Shown here: piece after piece, positions 56,088 through 64,000 of the stretch
How the letters are laid out: each line of letters opens with the position of its first letter
Numbering within the stretch: the stretch's first letter is position 1
Notes under the pieces: model-generated
What the model was told of the DNA's origin: nothing
The model's input: only the letters and a program-made list of their open reading frames with translations
Databases searched by the model: none
DNA from: Paenibacillus sp. Soil787
Lineage (GTDB): Bacteria; Bacillota; Bacilli; Paenibacillales; NBRC-103111
DNA length: 64,000 bases
Assembly (NCBI RefSeq): GCF_001429545.1
Contig: NZ_LMSP01000012.1
Location: forward strand, 609,818-673,817
Direction of reading: 5' to 3'
Translations under genes and position numbers: made by a program

Positions 56088-56795
56088 TTATAACGAAAAA
56101 TTTTGCCTGTGACCCATCACTTTAGAGATGTAGCCTTGCGTTTCTCTTGGCAGTAAATGGAGTTTGTTAACCAGATCCTGATCGGTCTTGATACCTAATC
56201 GGTCAACACGTCCAGGCCCGGCGTTGTAAGCTGCGAGAGCAACCCCTTCATTTCCGTCGTACTTCTTAATTAAGTTGCTAAGGAAATGAGTACCTGCATC
56301 CACATTTTGCTTAGGATCAAACGGATTAGTTACTCCGAAGCCGCTGCCTGTCCCATCCATAAGCTGCATTAAACCTTTGGCACCTGCTGGCGATACGGCT
56401 TGGTGATTGAATTCAGATTCTTGCTGAATAACTGCCTTGACTAACGAGGTATCCACACCGTATTTATGACTTGCCTCTTGGATTAAACCGTCATACTGTG
56501 AGACCGAGGATGCTTTGCTCACTGTTTGCAGCGGTGTATAAGCTCTATTTAAAGCCCCCAAAGAACTTGGCATACTGTTTGTCGTGTTACCAAGCATGGA
56601 AGATAAAGTGTCTTGGCTTGTAACGCCGGTTCCACCAGATTGTCCCATAATCGTGTCGAGCAGCGCACTAAAATCGCTTGAATCATCCGTACTTGATGTC
56701 GTGGTTTCACCGGATAGCAAACTCATTTTATTGAGGAGCTGAAGCTGGAGCAATTCTTTCATTACTCTAGGGTCAATGCTGTTCGTGCTGTTCAT
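56088..56795 (-). CDS. Lytic transglycosylase (SLT domain) protein
   Basis: A 235-residue protein whose C-terminal 120 residues are a Slt/goose-lysozyme-like domain: catalytic Glu in VIQQESEFNHQAVSPAGAKG, then LMQLMDGTGSGFGV, NPFDPKQNVDAGTHFLS and VALAAYNAGPGRV. The first 110 residues are Ser/Thr-rich with no signal peptide, a form seen in Bacillales proteins related to YjbJ/CwlQ. It cleaves peptidoglycan glycan strands. GAGGTC precedes the ATG. Monocistronic. Confidence 0.9.
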   Translation of the reverse strand: MNSTNSIDPRVMKELLQLQLLNKMSLLSGETTTSSTDDSSDFSALLDTIMGQSGGTGVTSQDTLSSMLGNTTNSMPSSLGALNRAYTPLQTVSKASSVSQYDGLIQEASHKYGVDTSLVKAVIQQESEFNHQAVSPAGAKGLMQLMDGTGSGFGVTNPFDPKQNVDAGTHFLSNLIKKYDGNEGVALAAYNAGPGRVDRLGIKTDQDLVNKLHLLPRETQGYISKVMGHRQNFSL

Positions 56796-56882
56796 CCGTC
56801 AGACCTCGTTTCTATCATTCATCGTTGTCTTTCATTGTACACGTTTTATGCCCTGACGACTATCCCCAATTTATAAGGAATG

Positions 56883-56913
56883 AAAAAAAAGAGACTATCA
56901 TTTGACAGTCTCT
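56883..56913 (-). terminator. Terminator of the CorC/HlyC-type gene
   Basis: AGAGACT / AGTCTCT stem with a 10-base loop followed by a run of eight T on the minus strand. Confidence 0.85.
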
Positions 56914-56921
56914 CTTCCATC

Positions 56922-58256
56922 TCAAGAAATATTTTGCTGCAGCAGCTCATTCTCATCCGACAATTTTCTTACCATGACACGAGAAATCCGCAGATGATCT
57001 GTCTCTTCAACAATAAATAAAAATTCATCGTTGTAACTTACTTGCTGGTTCTTGCTTGGCGGTATTTCAGTTTTCGAGTAAATCCATCCACCGATTGTAT
57101 CATAATCATCCGACTCAATTTCAAGTCCGAAATATTCATTCACTTCATCAATTAACAGCAATCCATCAATGGAAAAGGTGTTTTCATCCTTGATTTCGAT
57201 CGTAGGACGCTCTTCATCGAACTCATCTTGTATTTCTCCAACAATTTCTTCCATAATGTCTTCCAGTGTCACAAGACCTGAAGTTCCACCGTACTCATCA
57301 ATGAGCAGTGCCATTTGGCTTTTTCTTTTTTGCATCATTTTCAACAAATCACTAATAAGAATAGAATCTGGAACCGTCGTTATCGGTCGGATAATTTTCT
57401 TGATCCCTTTCAGGTTCGCATCCGGCTTGAGTAAATCCTTGATATGAACGAAGCCAATAATATTGTCTTTGTCCGGATCACATACCGGGTAGCGCGTACG
57501 CATTTCTTTAATGGCAGCCGCAAGATTCTCAGAATAGGAAAGTCCGGCATACAAACATTCCATTTCTGTTCTTGGAATCATAATTTCCCTGGCTGTCGTC
57601 TCTGCAAATCCAAATATATTATCAACAAGCGTAAGCTCTGTATTATCTATTAGTCCGTTTTTGTGACTTTCTTTCATAAGGACACGAATTTCGTCCTCCG
57701 TATGCGCTGATTCATGTTCAGTCGCAGGCTCGATTCCTACGCGTCGTAACATCCAGTTCGAAATACCGTTCAACAACCAAATAAACGGGTACATCACTTT
57801 ATAGAAAAAAACCATGGGCCCTGCAGATAGCAGAGTTATTTGTTCAGCTTTACGAATCGCATACGTCTTAGGGAACTGTTCGCCTAATGTAATATGCAAT
57901 GTGGTCATTAAGGAGAAAGCAATAATGAAGGTAATCGTGTGGAACACCGAATCTGGCATATTCAGAGGAGCGAATAACGGTTCCAGAATTTTGGCGAACG
58001 TCGGTTCCCCGACATAACCAAGTCCCAACGAAGTAAGTGTAATCCCGAGCTGACAAGCACTTAAGTAGGCATCGAGATTATTCATGATTCCTTGTGCAAA
58101 TTTTGCATTGCGGCGGCCTTCTCCAACAAGTGAATCGATACGACTGCCTCTTACCTTAACCATCGCAAATTCAGCTGCGACAAAAAAACCATTTAATATG
58201 ACCAGTCCAAACATTAACAGAAAACTGATTAACGTTCCGGGCAAAGGATCTTCCAA
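56922..58256 (-). CDS. CorC/HlyC-family membrane protein (DUF21-CBS)
   Basis: A CNNM/CorC-like protein: an N-terminal DUF21 domain with four spans (GLVILNGFFVAAEFAMVKVR), two CBS domains (about 200-320, with IMIPRTEMECLYAGLS and QMALLIDEYGGTSGLVTLED) and a C-terminal CorC_HlyC domain. Relatives export magnesium or cobalt; the hemolysin label is historical. I prefer the TTG start of MEDPLPGTLIS, with GGGGATAGG upstream, giving 444 residues. An ATG 29 codons earlier falls at or before the predicted transcription start, so it is unlikely. Confidence 0.9.
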   Translation of the reverse strand: MEDPLPGTLISFLLMFGLVILNGFFVAAEFAMVKVRGSRIDSLVGEGRRNAKFAQGIMNNLDAYLSACQLGITLTSLGLGYVGEPTFAKILEPLFAPLNMPDSVFHTITFIIAFSLMTTLHITLGEQFPKTYAIRKAEQITLLSAGPMVFFYKVMYPFIWLLNGISNWMLRRVGIEPATEHESAHTEDEIRVLMKESHKNGLIDNTELTLVDNIFGFAETTAREIMIPRTEMECLYAGLSYSENLAAAIKEMRTRYPVCDPDKDNIIGFVHIKDLLKPDANLKGIKKIIRPITTVPDSILISDLLKMMQKRKSQMALLIDEYGGTSGLVTLEDIMEEIVGEIQDEFDEERPTIEIKDENTFSIDGLLLIDEVNEYFGLEIESDDYDTIGGWIYSKTEIPPSKNQQVSYNDEFLFIVEETDHLRISRVMVRKLSDENELLQQNIS

Positions 58257-58348
58257 TACCTTACCTATCCCCTTAAGCACAATTACCGCACCAAGGAGAA
58301 TAGGTACACCTCCCTTTATTTCGATTTGAATTTGAATTATCATCTTTC

Positions 58349-58376
58349 ATTATATAATAATAATGTAATCATTCAA
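58349..58376 (-). promoter_or_regulatory. Promoter of the CorC/HlyC-type gene
   Basis: TTGAAT and TATAAT separated by 16 bases on the minus strand. The expected start point, near 58341, leaves a leader of about 85 bases before the preferred TTG codon. Confidence 0.6.
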
Positions 58377-58504
58377 AGGTGCGAATATGACTCCTGAAGC
58401 CAAATAGTACGAGCAAATGGGAGTATACGCATTAAAACGATGCCTTAATGAGTCTCTATCCGCTATTTATCCCTTTGAAACGCGAATTTACGTGATTTTT
58501 TCAG

Positions 58505-58536
58505 AAAAAACAAAAACAAGCCGATCGCTCGGCTTG
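58505..58536 (-). terminator. Terminator of the 143-residue membrane protein gene
   Basis: AAGCCGA / TCGGCTT stem with a 4-base loop, followed by GTTTTTGTTTTTT on the minus strand. Confidence 0.8.
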
Positions 58537-58547
58537 CTTCTAATGGA

Positions 58548-58979
58548 TCATCCATAATAGGGTACTAACAAAAAATAGGCGGCGACGGCAATAAAACCAA
58601 GCGCGATTGACCAAGACCCCAGTCTCTTGTTTCCCATAAAAAACGCAATAACGCCAAGCACAATACCCGAAATACCTAACAGCACAGGCCATACAAAAAG
58701 AGAAGCCAAGGCAACGAACAGAGCGACATAGCCAACTGCTTTGTTACGCGTTACAGCCTCTACCAATTCCGCAACTTCTTCATCAGACACATCGGAGTGG
58801 GTTTCAAGCTTCTCTGGCTTATAGGCTTTATACTGTTCGGCATAGTTGATTCTTCGGGTAGGTGCTGTAATTTCGACTGCGTATTCTTCCTTATGGTTCA
58901 ATCCGCTTTCAACGCGGAGCTGATCCTTTTGGAACCGCTCCTGGGTGGCATGATCCAGAGGGACATCGTCTTTATTCAT
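58548..58979 (-). CDS. Hypothetical membrane protein
   Basis: A 143-residue protein with a charged cytoplasmic N-terminal half (about 1-75) and three spans in the second half (GYVALFVALASLFVWPVLLG, GIVLGVIAFFMG, SIALGFIAVAAYFLLVPYYG). The membrane part resembles DUF4190-like small membrane domains, a loose likeness. GGAGGCAGC precedes the ATG; it lies 21 bases after the DUF1540 gene and is probably co-transcribed with it. Confidence 0.75.
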   Translation of the reverse strand: MNKDDVPLDHATQERFQKDQLRVESGLNHKEEYAVEITAPTRRINYAEQYKAYKPEKLETHSDVSDEEVAELVEAVTRNKAVGYVALFVALASLFVWPVLLGISGIVLGVIAFFMGNKRLGSWSIALGFIAVAAYFLLVPYYG

Positions 58980-59000
58980 GCTGCCTCCATGTTACGCACC

Positions 59001-59216
59001 TTAATGTTTCTTCTTAGCTTTGAAAGTGTGGCAGCAAGTATTAGCTACTTTGGTTGCTGCATCTTGATGATCCGTATCAAATGATTCCCCAGCAAACTCT
59101 TCATTATAATTGGCGGCAGCATGCTGATCGACTTCAATCATAATCGTTCCTGCACTACAGTTGTTGCCTTGCGCCCAGTATTCGCAATTGGCAACTGCAC
59201 ATTTTACATCCGGCAT
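59001..59216 (-). CDS. DUF1540 cysteine-rich small protein
   Basis: A 71-residue protein with the DUF1540 pattern: MPDVKCAVANCEYWAQGNNC near the start and a second pair of cysteines in ANTCCHTF. The Cys spacing suggests metal binding. Members are common in spore formers; function unknown. I start at MPDVKC, which has AAAGGGGTG upstream; two ATG codons lie slightly earlier in frame but too close to that site. Confidence 0.87.
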   Translation of the reverse strand: MPDVKCAVANCEYWAQGNNCSAGTIMIEVDQHAAANYNEEFAGESFDTDHQDAATKVANTCCHTFKAKKKH

Positions 59217-59263
59217 AATCATCACCCCTTTAACAATTTGCCCGCTATCAGGGTGAACTATGC

Positions 59264-60358
59264 TTATTTTAAGCTGTCAGAAAGCACCAAGAACATCGCT
59301 TGAGACCACAGCAGAGGGATTGCTGGCTCTCCCCATTTGGCAATCCATTCCGGATAAGATGAGGGATCTCTAAGACTTTCAGCTACTTGTTCCGGCAATC
59401 GACCCAGCTTATCCGCTTTACTCATTACCCAATCTAAGCATCGCTGAGCCTCTTCACGATTACCAAGCTCCGCTTGGTACCATCCATACCATGCAGTTAG
59501 CAGCAGCCATTCTCCGCCTCCATAGTAGCGATCCTCTACATATCTTTGGATGCCTTCATGCTTGAGGTCAGCTTCAATAGCTTGTACCGTCTTCAACATA
59601 ATTGGATCATTAACTTCACAGACGCCGAACGGGACAGCTAACCACAACAGACTTGCATCCACACCATTTAAAGCTGGTTGCCATACTTCTCCTAAGCAAT
59701 GAATGGATTTAACGAAACGCCCCTCATAGACGGCATGATCCATAATAAACTTTTTAATCAAGTCCGCTTTCTCAAGTAATGGAGGACGATTCTCTAGTTC
59801 ACCAAGTGCCTTTAAACCGCCATATACGCAAGCTAATGTGGCCGGATGAACGTAGTCAGGAAATTCTTCCCAACAATCAAAATTCGGAAAATGCCAGAAC
59901 GTCATCAAATAATCAACGGTTATCTCAATACTATCCCGCAACTCATCCAAGAGTGCAGAATGACCTGTTATACGAATATGTTCCGTAAGCCCCCAAAGCC
60001 ATGCACCATAACCATCCAGTTGAAAATGTCCCCACTCTGATACGTCATCGCGGCCATCTAAATGATAACGTGTTCCAAAAAATTCAGAACGATCTATCCA
60101 TTCTTTGGCTTCCTGTTTACGAATTAATGCTTCCACACGCGGTTGCTTGTCCTTCAAAACATGATGTACCCAACGATAGAAAAGCTCAGCACTTTCGGTT
60201 TCCATAGAGCGATCCATCGCATTCGCGATAAAAGTCCCATCTCTGAGCCAACTGTAAGAGTAAGGCGGGAATAACGGTGAAGCTACGTAACCCCCGCTAG
60301 GGTGCTGATTCAGCTTAATAATCGAGATACTGCTCTTGATTAATTGTTCACGCTCCAT
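59264..60358 (-). CDS. Glycoside hydrolase family 15-like protein
   Basis: A 364-residue cytoplasmic protein with the alpha/alpha barrel of family 15 glucoamylases and related trehalases. Marks: PPYSYSWLRDGTFIANAMD near residue 32, WGHFQLDGYGAWLWGL near 108, the acidic pair in FDCWEEFPDY near 158 (likely general acid) and YYGGGEWLLLTAWYGWYQAE near 280 (likely general base). It lacks the N-terminal beta-sandwich domain of larger members. AAGGAGA precedes the ATG. Substrate not determined; alpha-glucosides are expected. Confidence 0.87.
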   Translation of the reverse strand: MEREQLIKSSISIIKLNQHPSGGYVASPLFPPYSYSWLRDGTFIANAMDRSMETESAELFYRWVHHVLKDKQPRVEALIRKQEAKEWIDRSEFFGTRYHLDGRDDVSEWGHFQLDGYGAWLWGLTEHIRITGHSALLDELRDSIEITVDYLMTFWHFPNFDCWEEFPDYVHPATLACVYGGLKALGELENRPPLLEKADLIKKFIMDHAVYEGRFVKSIHCLGEVWQPALNGVDASLLWLAVPFGVCEVNDPIMLKTVQAIEADLKHEGIQRYVEDRYYGGGEWLLLTAWYGWYQAELGNREEAQRCLDWVMSKADKLGRLPEQVAESLRDPSSYPEWIAKWGEPAIPLLWSQAMFLVLSDSLK

Positions 60359-60380
60359 GTACCAACTCTCCTTTTAAAAG

Positions 60381-60407
60381 AAAAAGGATGCGCTTATAGT
60401 CGCATCC
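60381..60407 (-). terminator. Terminator of the YpuI gene
   Basis: GGATGCG / CGCATCC stem with an 8-base loop followed by TTTTTCTTTT on the minus strand, between the YpuI and GH15 genes. Confidence 0.8.
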
Positions 60408-60435
60408 CTTCTTGTATTTGCCAATCCGATTAAAA

Positions 60436-60936
60436 TTATACTTTTTCGCCTTGCATACGACGTTGAGTGATGTAGTCTGTTTCATAGTAAGACAGATCTT
60501 CACGAAGTTCCTCGAATACTTTGGACAGGTCAATCGTCAAATCACGCACTTCACGTGAAGGCTTTTTGCGGAAACGAATAGCATCTTGTCCAGTATAAGC
60601 ATAGCGACCATCTTCGGAATAGCATTCATTTTTAGGGTAGAAAAATGTATTGACGCAAGTATGATAAACCTCATACAGTACTTTTTCCGAAAAATCCACA
60701 TTAAAAGTAGGACGTCTCAAGCTAACGCCCAATTTCTCATAAGCCACTTCACAAAAGACTAATAGATGGCGAGTATCCTGCAAATAACCGCGGTAAAACT
60801 CATCCATAGCAGGATCGTTCTCCACATTTAACTGTGCGAGCGAATTTTGATTCAGAAACAGCTCCATTTTGGCAGTCGTTTCTTTTAACTTCGTACGCGT
60901 TGAATCACAAATATTTTTCACATTAAAAACAGCCAT
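60436..60936 (-). CDS. ypuI: DUF3907 protein YpuI
   Basis: A 166-residue soluble protein that matches the DUF3907/YpuI family of Bacillales along its length (opening MAVFNVKNICDSTRTKL, then FYRGYLQDTRHLLVFCE and YTGQDAIRFRKKPSREVRDL). Function unknown. AGGAGG precedes the ATG. Monocistronic, divergent from the subtilisin gene. Confidence 0.88.
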   Translation of the reverse strand: MAVFNVKNICDSTRTKLKETTAKMELFLNQNSLAQLNVENDPAMDEFYRGYLQDTRHLLVFCEVAYEKLGVSLRRPTFNVDFSEKVLYEVYHTCVNTFFYPKNECYSEDGRYAYTGQDAIRFRKKPSREVRDLTIDLSKVFEELREDLSYYETDYITQRRMQGEKV

Positions 60937-61109
60937 TTATGAAGACCTCCTATAATTGCGCTATTCCTATCCTACCATAAATTAACCCGAAGTGGTATAT
61001 GCAAAACGCCAGTTTCCATGTATAAAACAATCCTCCTCTCCTCAACCTAGTCAAAGGTAAATCGTTTCGTCAGCGGAATACGAAGCAAGTTTAGAAGGAG
61101 GAGCTGTTT

Positions 61110-63023
61110 ATGTGGCGTTACCTGTCATCTATGACTTTAGTTCTTGGTTTAGGCATTATCCTTTTCCCACACCATTCCAATAAAGAGAACCAACCTGGCC
61201 CCGAAGTGTACAGTACAACTTATGAAACAACATCCAAGCTAGCATTATTGGAACAGGACGTAAAACTGACTGATGATCTATGTAGAAGCCAATGTTCCAT
61301 TGATTATTCACGAATGCTCAGCAAAATTGAAAGCGGAGAGCCAGCATTAAAAGTGCTCAATGAAATGAAAAAAGAACATGAAAAAATGGATGTGCTTATT
61401 TGGTCAAAACAAAATCAACCACTGGAAAAAGGGATTACAGTAGGTGAAATGCCAAATTCTTATAAAGAACAGGCCACTTCTTATTTAAAGGAAGCTAAAG
61501 CAGCCGTCGATGAAGGAAAACATTATCAATCACCTAAATTCGGCGCGGCGCAGCACATTTATTTCGTTCAGGGCACTCCTGCTACGAATAAAGACAGCTC
61601 GCTCGTAGGTGTTATCCACCAGGATGTCCTTTATCAAGTTACTGATCACCAGTTGAAAAACTTGCGTCTGGAGCCTTACCCTAGCGAAAATCGTTGGAAA
61701 GTTGAGTCTGTGGATACGGACACTTTACAAGATAAAGTTGTCGTTCATCCTGAGGATAATCAAGGAACCAGCCATTATCATCAAAATGAAGTTGTGGTCC
61801 GCTTCAAGCAGGATCCAACGGAGACTCAGCTGACACAAATCAAAAACGAAATAAAAGCCATTTCCGCCCAAAAACTTGGTTATACGTATGTATTTCGCAC
61901 GCAAAGCATGGAAACCAAAGCATTAATGGCTTATTTCAAGAAATGGGATGTCGTCTATGTGGAGCCTCATTTCCTCTATTTAACAAATGATTATTATGAC
62001 GATCAAGACGCTTCGAATAAAGATGATTCCAGTCAAACAGATTCGGGAACATCGACATCGACAGCAACAGATATAACGACTAATTTTATGCCTAATGATA
62101 ATTTATACAGTAAATATCAATGGAACCTGCCCTTAATTGAGACTGTTCAAGGCTGGCAATTAACACGTGGCTCGCAAGACGTAATTGTCGCTGTAGTCGA
62201 CACAGGAGCTGACTTGAAGCACCCTGATCTGAGCAATAAACTTTTACCTGGCTATAACGTTATCAGCGATAATGACAACCCGCAGGATGATGTCGGACAT
62301 GGTACACATGTCACAGGTGTCATTTCTGCATTAGTTAACAACAATCTAGGCGTTGCTGGTATGACATGGTATAACAAAGTATTACCGGTCAAAGTATTAG
62401 ACCAAACAGGAGCAGGCAGTACCTATTCTGTTGCGCAAGGAATCATTTGGGCTGCCGACCATGGCGCTAAAGTCATGAATCTTAGTCTTGGCAATTATGC
62501 GGATTCAAGCTTTCTTCACGACGCCATCCGATATGCCTATAATAAAGATGTGGCACTCATCGCGGCGAGCGGTAACGATAATACAGAAAGACCTGGCTAT
62601 CCAGCCGCTTATCCGGAAGTATTAGCTGTAGCCGCGAGTGATTCTCAAAATAACAAGGCACCCTTTTCGAATTATGGCGACTATATTGCAGTGACGGCTC
62701 CTGGTGTCAGTATCGCAAGTACGTATCCTAATAATCAATATGCCGCGTTATCGGGTACTTCAATGGCTAGCCCTCATGTCACTGCTTTGGCTGCCTTGGT
62801 TCGTTCTACGAATCCTAATTTGAAAAACACGGAAGTTTACGAAATCATTAAACAATCCGCACAAGATCTTGGTACCAAAGGCAGAGACAAATATTTCGGT
62901 TTCGGATTAATAGATGTCGTTAAAGCTGTTCAAATGGCCGAACAAAGCTCAAAGCCAGTTTCTTACTTTCCGCAAATTCTATCTCGTCAAATGCATCTTA
63001 TTACTAAAAAGTATGCTTATTAG
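61110..63023 (+). CDS. Subtilisin-like serine protease (S8), exported
   Basis: A 637-residue protease. An N-terminal hydrophobic segment (about 5-20) is a signal peptide or anchor; no lipobox. Residues about 25-220 are a region I do not recognise, followed by a fervidolysin-like propeptide (about 225-290, NEVVVRFKQDPTETQ), an Asp/Ser/Thr-rich linker, and the S8 catalytic domain with Asp364, His397, the oxyanion Asn489 and Ser551 in SGTSMASPH. The catalytic set is complete. GGAGGAGC precedes the ATG. A strong terminator follows. A surface or secreted role is inferred. Confidence 0.93.
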   Translation: MWRYLSSMTLVLGLGIILFPHHSNKENQPGPEVYSTTYETTSKLALLEQDVKLTDDLCRSQCSIDYSRMLSKIESGEPALKVLNEMKKEHEKMDVLIWSKQNQPLEKGITVGEMPNSYKEQATSYLKEAKAAVDEGKHYQSPKFGAAQHIYFVQGTPATNKDSSLVGVIHQDVLYQVTDHQLKNLRLEPYPSENRWKVESVDTDTLQDKVVVHPEDNQGTSHYHQNEVVVRFKQDPTETQLTQIKNEIKAISAQKLGYTYVFRTQSMETKALMAYFKKWDVVYVEPHFLYLTNDYYDDQDASNKDDSSQTDSGTSTSTATDITTNFMPNDNLYSKYQWNLPLIETVQGWQLTRGSQDVIVAVVDTGADLKHPDLSNKLLPGYNVISDNDNPQDDVGHGTHVTGVISALVNNNLGVAGMTWYNKVLPVKVLDQTGAGSTYSVAQGIIWAADHGAKVMNLSLGNYADSSFLHDAIRYAYNKDVALIAASGNDNTERPGYPAAYPEVLAVAASDSQNNKAPFSNYGDYIAVTAPGVSIASTYPNNQYAALSGTSMASPHVTALAALVRSTNPNLKNTEVYEIIKQSAQDLGTKGRDKYFGFGLIDVVKAVQMAEQSSKPVSYFPQILSRQMHLITKKYAY

Positions 63024-63028
63024 TTGTG

Positions 63029-63069
63029 AAACGGTTGGTCAGCCTCTGTGCTGATCAACCGTTTTTTTA
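63029..63069 (+). terminator. Terminator of the subtilisin gene
   Basis: AACGGTTG / CAACCGTT outer arms with inner TCAGC / GCTGA arms, followed by a run of seven T. Confidence 0.9.
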
Positions 63070-63090
63070 TTGGTGGATGCCATCAAAGTT

Positions 63091-63169
63091 AAATAAGGGT
63101 CTTTAGGGACTCCTATTTAACCACTGCAAACAATTTTTGTGGAAATAGACGCTTCTAAAGGCTCTTATT
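63091..63169. repeat. Long imperfect hairpin of about 80 bases
   Basis: The arms at 63091-63118 and 63143-63169 are inverted near-copies (AAATAAG..CTTTAG..CTATTT against AAATAG..CTAAAG..CTTATT), about 20 of 27 positions pairing, with a smaller CCAC..GTGG hairpin between them. No coding capacity. It may be a non-autonomous element or an RNA structure. Confidence 0.6.
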
Positions 63170-63201
63170 CGTATGAATTTACCTAAAAAGCTATTCTCTA
63201 T

Positions 63202-63901
63202 GCAACTAAACAGGCTAATTTACCATAAATAGCGCACTGACGTTCCCTTTCAGCAGGATCGATGACTTGCATATTCTCGACGAAAAGCGAGAGGGAACTA
63301 CGATTCGCTATTTATCAATTTAGCTGCCTTTTTGGTGAGCAGAGGGAACGTCGATTCGCTAATATGCCTCTTTTGGCTGAAATGCTGCTCTTGAAGGGGA
63401 AATAAGTGATTGTAGTTCCGTCTAGGCAGCTAAACAGGCTAATTTAGCTTAAATAGCGCACTGACGTTCCCTTCAACAGGATCGATGATTTGCATATCCT
63501 CGACGAAAAGCGAGAGGGAACTAAGATTCGCTATTTATCAATTTTGCTGCCTTTTTAGTGATCAGAGAGAACGTCGATTCGCTAATATGCCTCTTTTGAC
63601 TGAAATGCTGCTCTTGAAGGGGAAATAAGTGATTGTAGTTCCGTCTAGGCAGCTAAACAGGCTAATTTTGCATAAATAGCGCACTGACCTTCCCTTCAAC
63701 AGGATCGATGACTTGCATATCCTCGACGAAAAGCGAGAGGGAACTACGATTCGCTATTTATCAATTTTGCTGCCTTTTTGGTAGCTGAGGGAACGTCGAT
63801 TCGCTAATATGCCTCTTTTGGCTGAAATGCTGCTCTTGAAAGGGGAAATAAGTGATTGTAGTTCCGTATAGGCAGCTAAACAGGCTAATTTAGCTTAAAT
63901 A
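63202..63901. repeat. Three tandem copies of a 223-224 bp intergenic repeat
   Basis: Units begin GCARCTAAACAGGCTAATTT at 63202, 63426 and 63649, with a fourth, cut short after about 30 bases, at 63872. Periods are 224, 223 and 223 bases. Units differ by scattered substitutions and small indels. No frame of note runs through them. Each unit holds three 18-base boxes of form GGGAAC-N7-CGCTA, one of them inverted, so the unit itself is built of smaller repeats. Confidence 0.9.
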
Positions 63902-63902
63902 G

Positions 63903-64000
63903 TTATAATGAACGAAACCGACTGCCACTTTGCGTAACGTAGATTAATTTTGTGAAGAATGGATGTATCAAGAAAACAACCCAATCTTTCAAAATCAGAG
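63903..64000. other. Window end, possible fragments only
   Basis: A minus-strand frame open to the edge ends at 63903 (last residues TKLIYVTQSGSRFRSL), and a plus-strand frame starts with ATG at 63959 without a good ribosome site. Neither is long enough to support a gene. Confidence 0.2.

Noticed and set aside
63202..63901. CRISPR array
   Set aside because: Units of 223-224 bp repeat throughout with no unique spacers, and no cas genes are present.
63903..63998. C-terminal gene fragment on the minus strand at the window edge
   Set aside because: About 31 codons only, two competing open frames, no recognisable motif.

Overview
The window looks like a chromosomal segment of a spore-forming, mesophilic Firmicute close to Paenibacillus (order Bacillales). 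The grounds are a Bacillales-type dcw (division and cell wall) cluster carrying the sporulation genes spoVD and spoVE, the bacillithiol gene bshC, an RsfA-type sporulation regulator, a YlaJ-type spore lipoprotein next to a YlaK-type PhoH protein, strong AGGAGG ribosome sites, frequent TTG and GTG starts, and moderate G+C. MurE carries the DNPR motif expected for a meso-diaminopimelate peptidoglycan. No rRNA, tRNA, CRISPR array, insertion sequence or prophage was recognised. Species identity cannot be settled from the sequence alone.

Layout. (1) 1-14.3 kb, minus strand: mraZ-rsmH-ftsL-pbpB-spoVD-murE-murF-mraY-murD-spoVE-murG-(murB, cut by the window edge), with MraZ-type operator repeats at its head. 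(2) 14.4-19.5 kb: a DUF4349 lipoprotein, a roughly 1 kb gene-free stretch with short palindromes, and a bshC-ahcY operon with a clear sigma-A promoter. (3) 19.6-25.4 kb: an oppABCDF peptide importer with a hairpin between oppA and oppB. (4) 25.7-34.6 kb: DUF3397, panE, rsfA, a DUF2626 protein, a MidA-type methyltransferase, three uncharacterised plus-strand genes, phoH and a spore lipoprotein. (5) 34.4-38.5 kb: small unknown genes (one of 47 codons), a YlaH-like protein, typA with a hairpin leader, and a small membrane protein. (6) 38.6-52.6 kb: a large minus-strand cluster of an exported GATase-like membrane protein, an ABC ATPase, an ABC permease, a coiled-coil membrane protein, a MoxR AAA ATPase, a DUF58 protein and two VWA membrane proteins, interrupted by one divergent MFS gene. 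(7) 52.7-63 kb: TerC, thiI with a cysteine desulfurase, a lytic transglycosylase, a CorC/HlyC transporter-like protein, small genes, a GH15 enzyme, YpuI and a subtilisin-like protease. (8) 63.1-63.9 kb: a long hairpin and three tandem copies of a 223-224 bp non-coding repeat.

How the parts fit. Region 1 makes lipid II and builds the septum and spore cortex. bshC-ahcY may link S-adenosylhomocysteine recycling to thiol metabolism. thiI plus its desulfurase makes 4-thiouridine in tRNA or thiamine sulfur. The best candidate for an undescribed system is region 6. It combines ABC-exporter parts, a MoxR ATPase, a DUF58 protein and two VWA proteins (together carrying four intact MIDAS motifs), and glutamine-amidotransferase-like folds in two membrane proteins. 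This suggests an ATP-driven cell-envelope assembly or quality-control complex, but its function cannot be read from the sequence.
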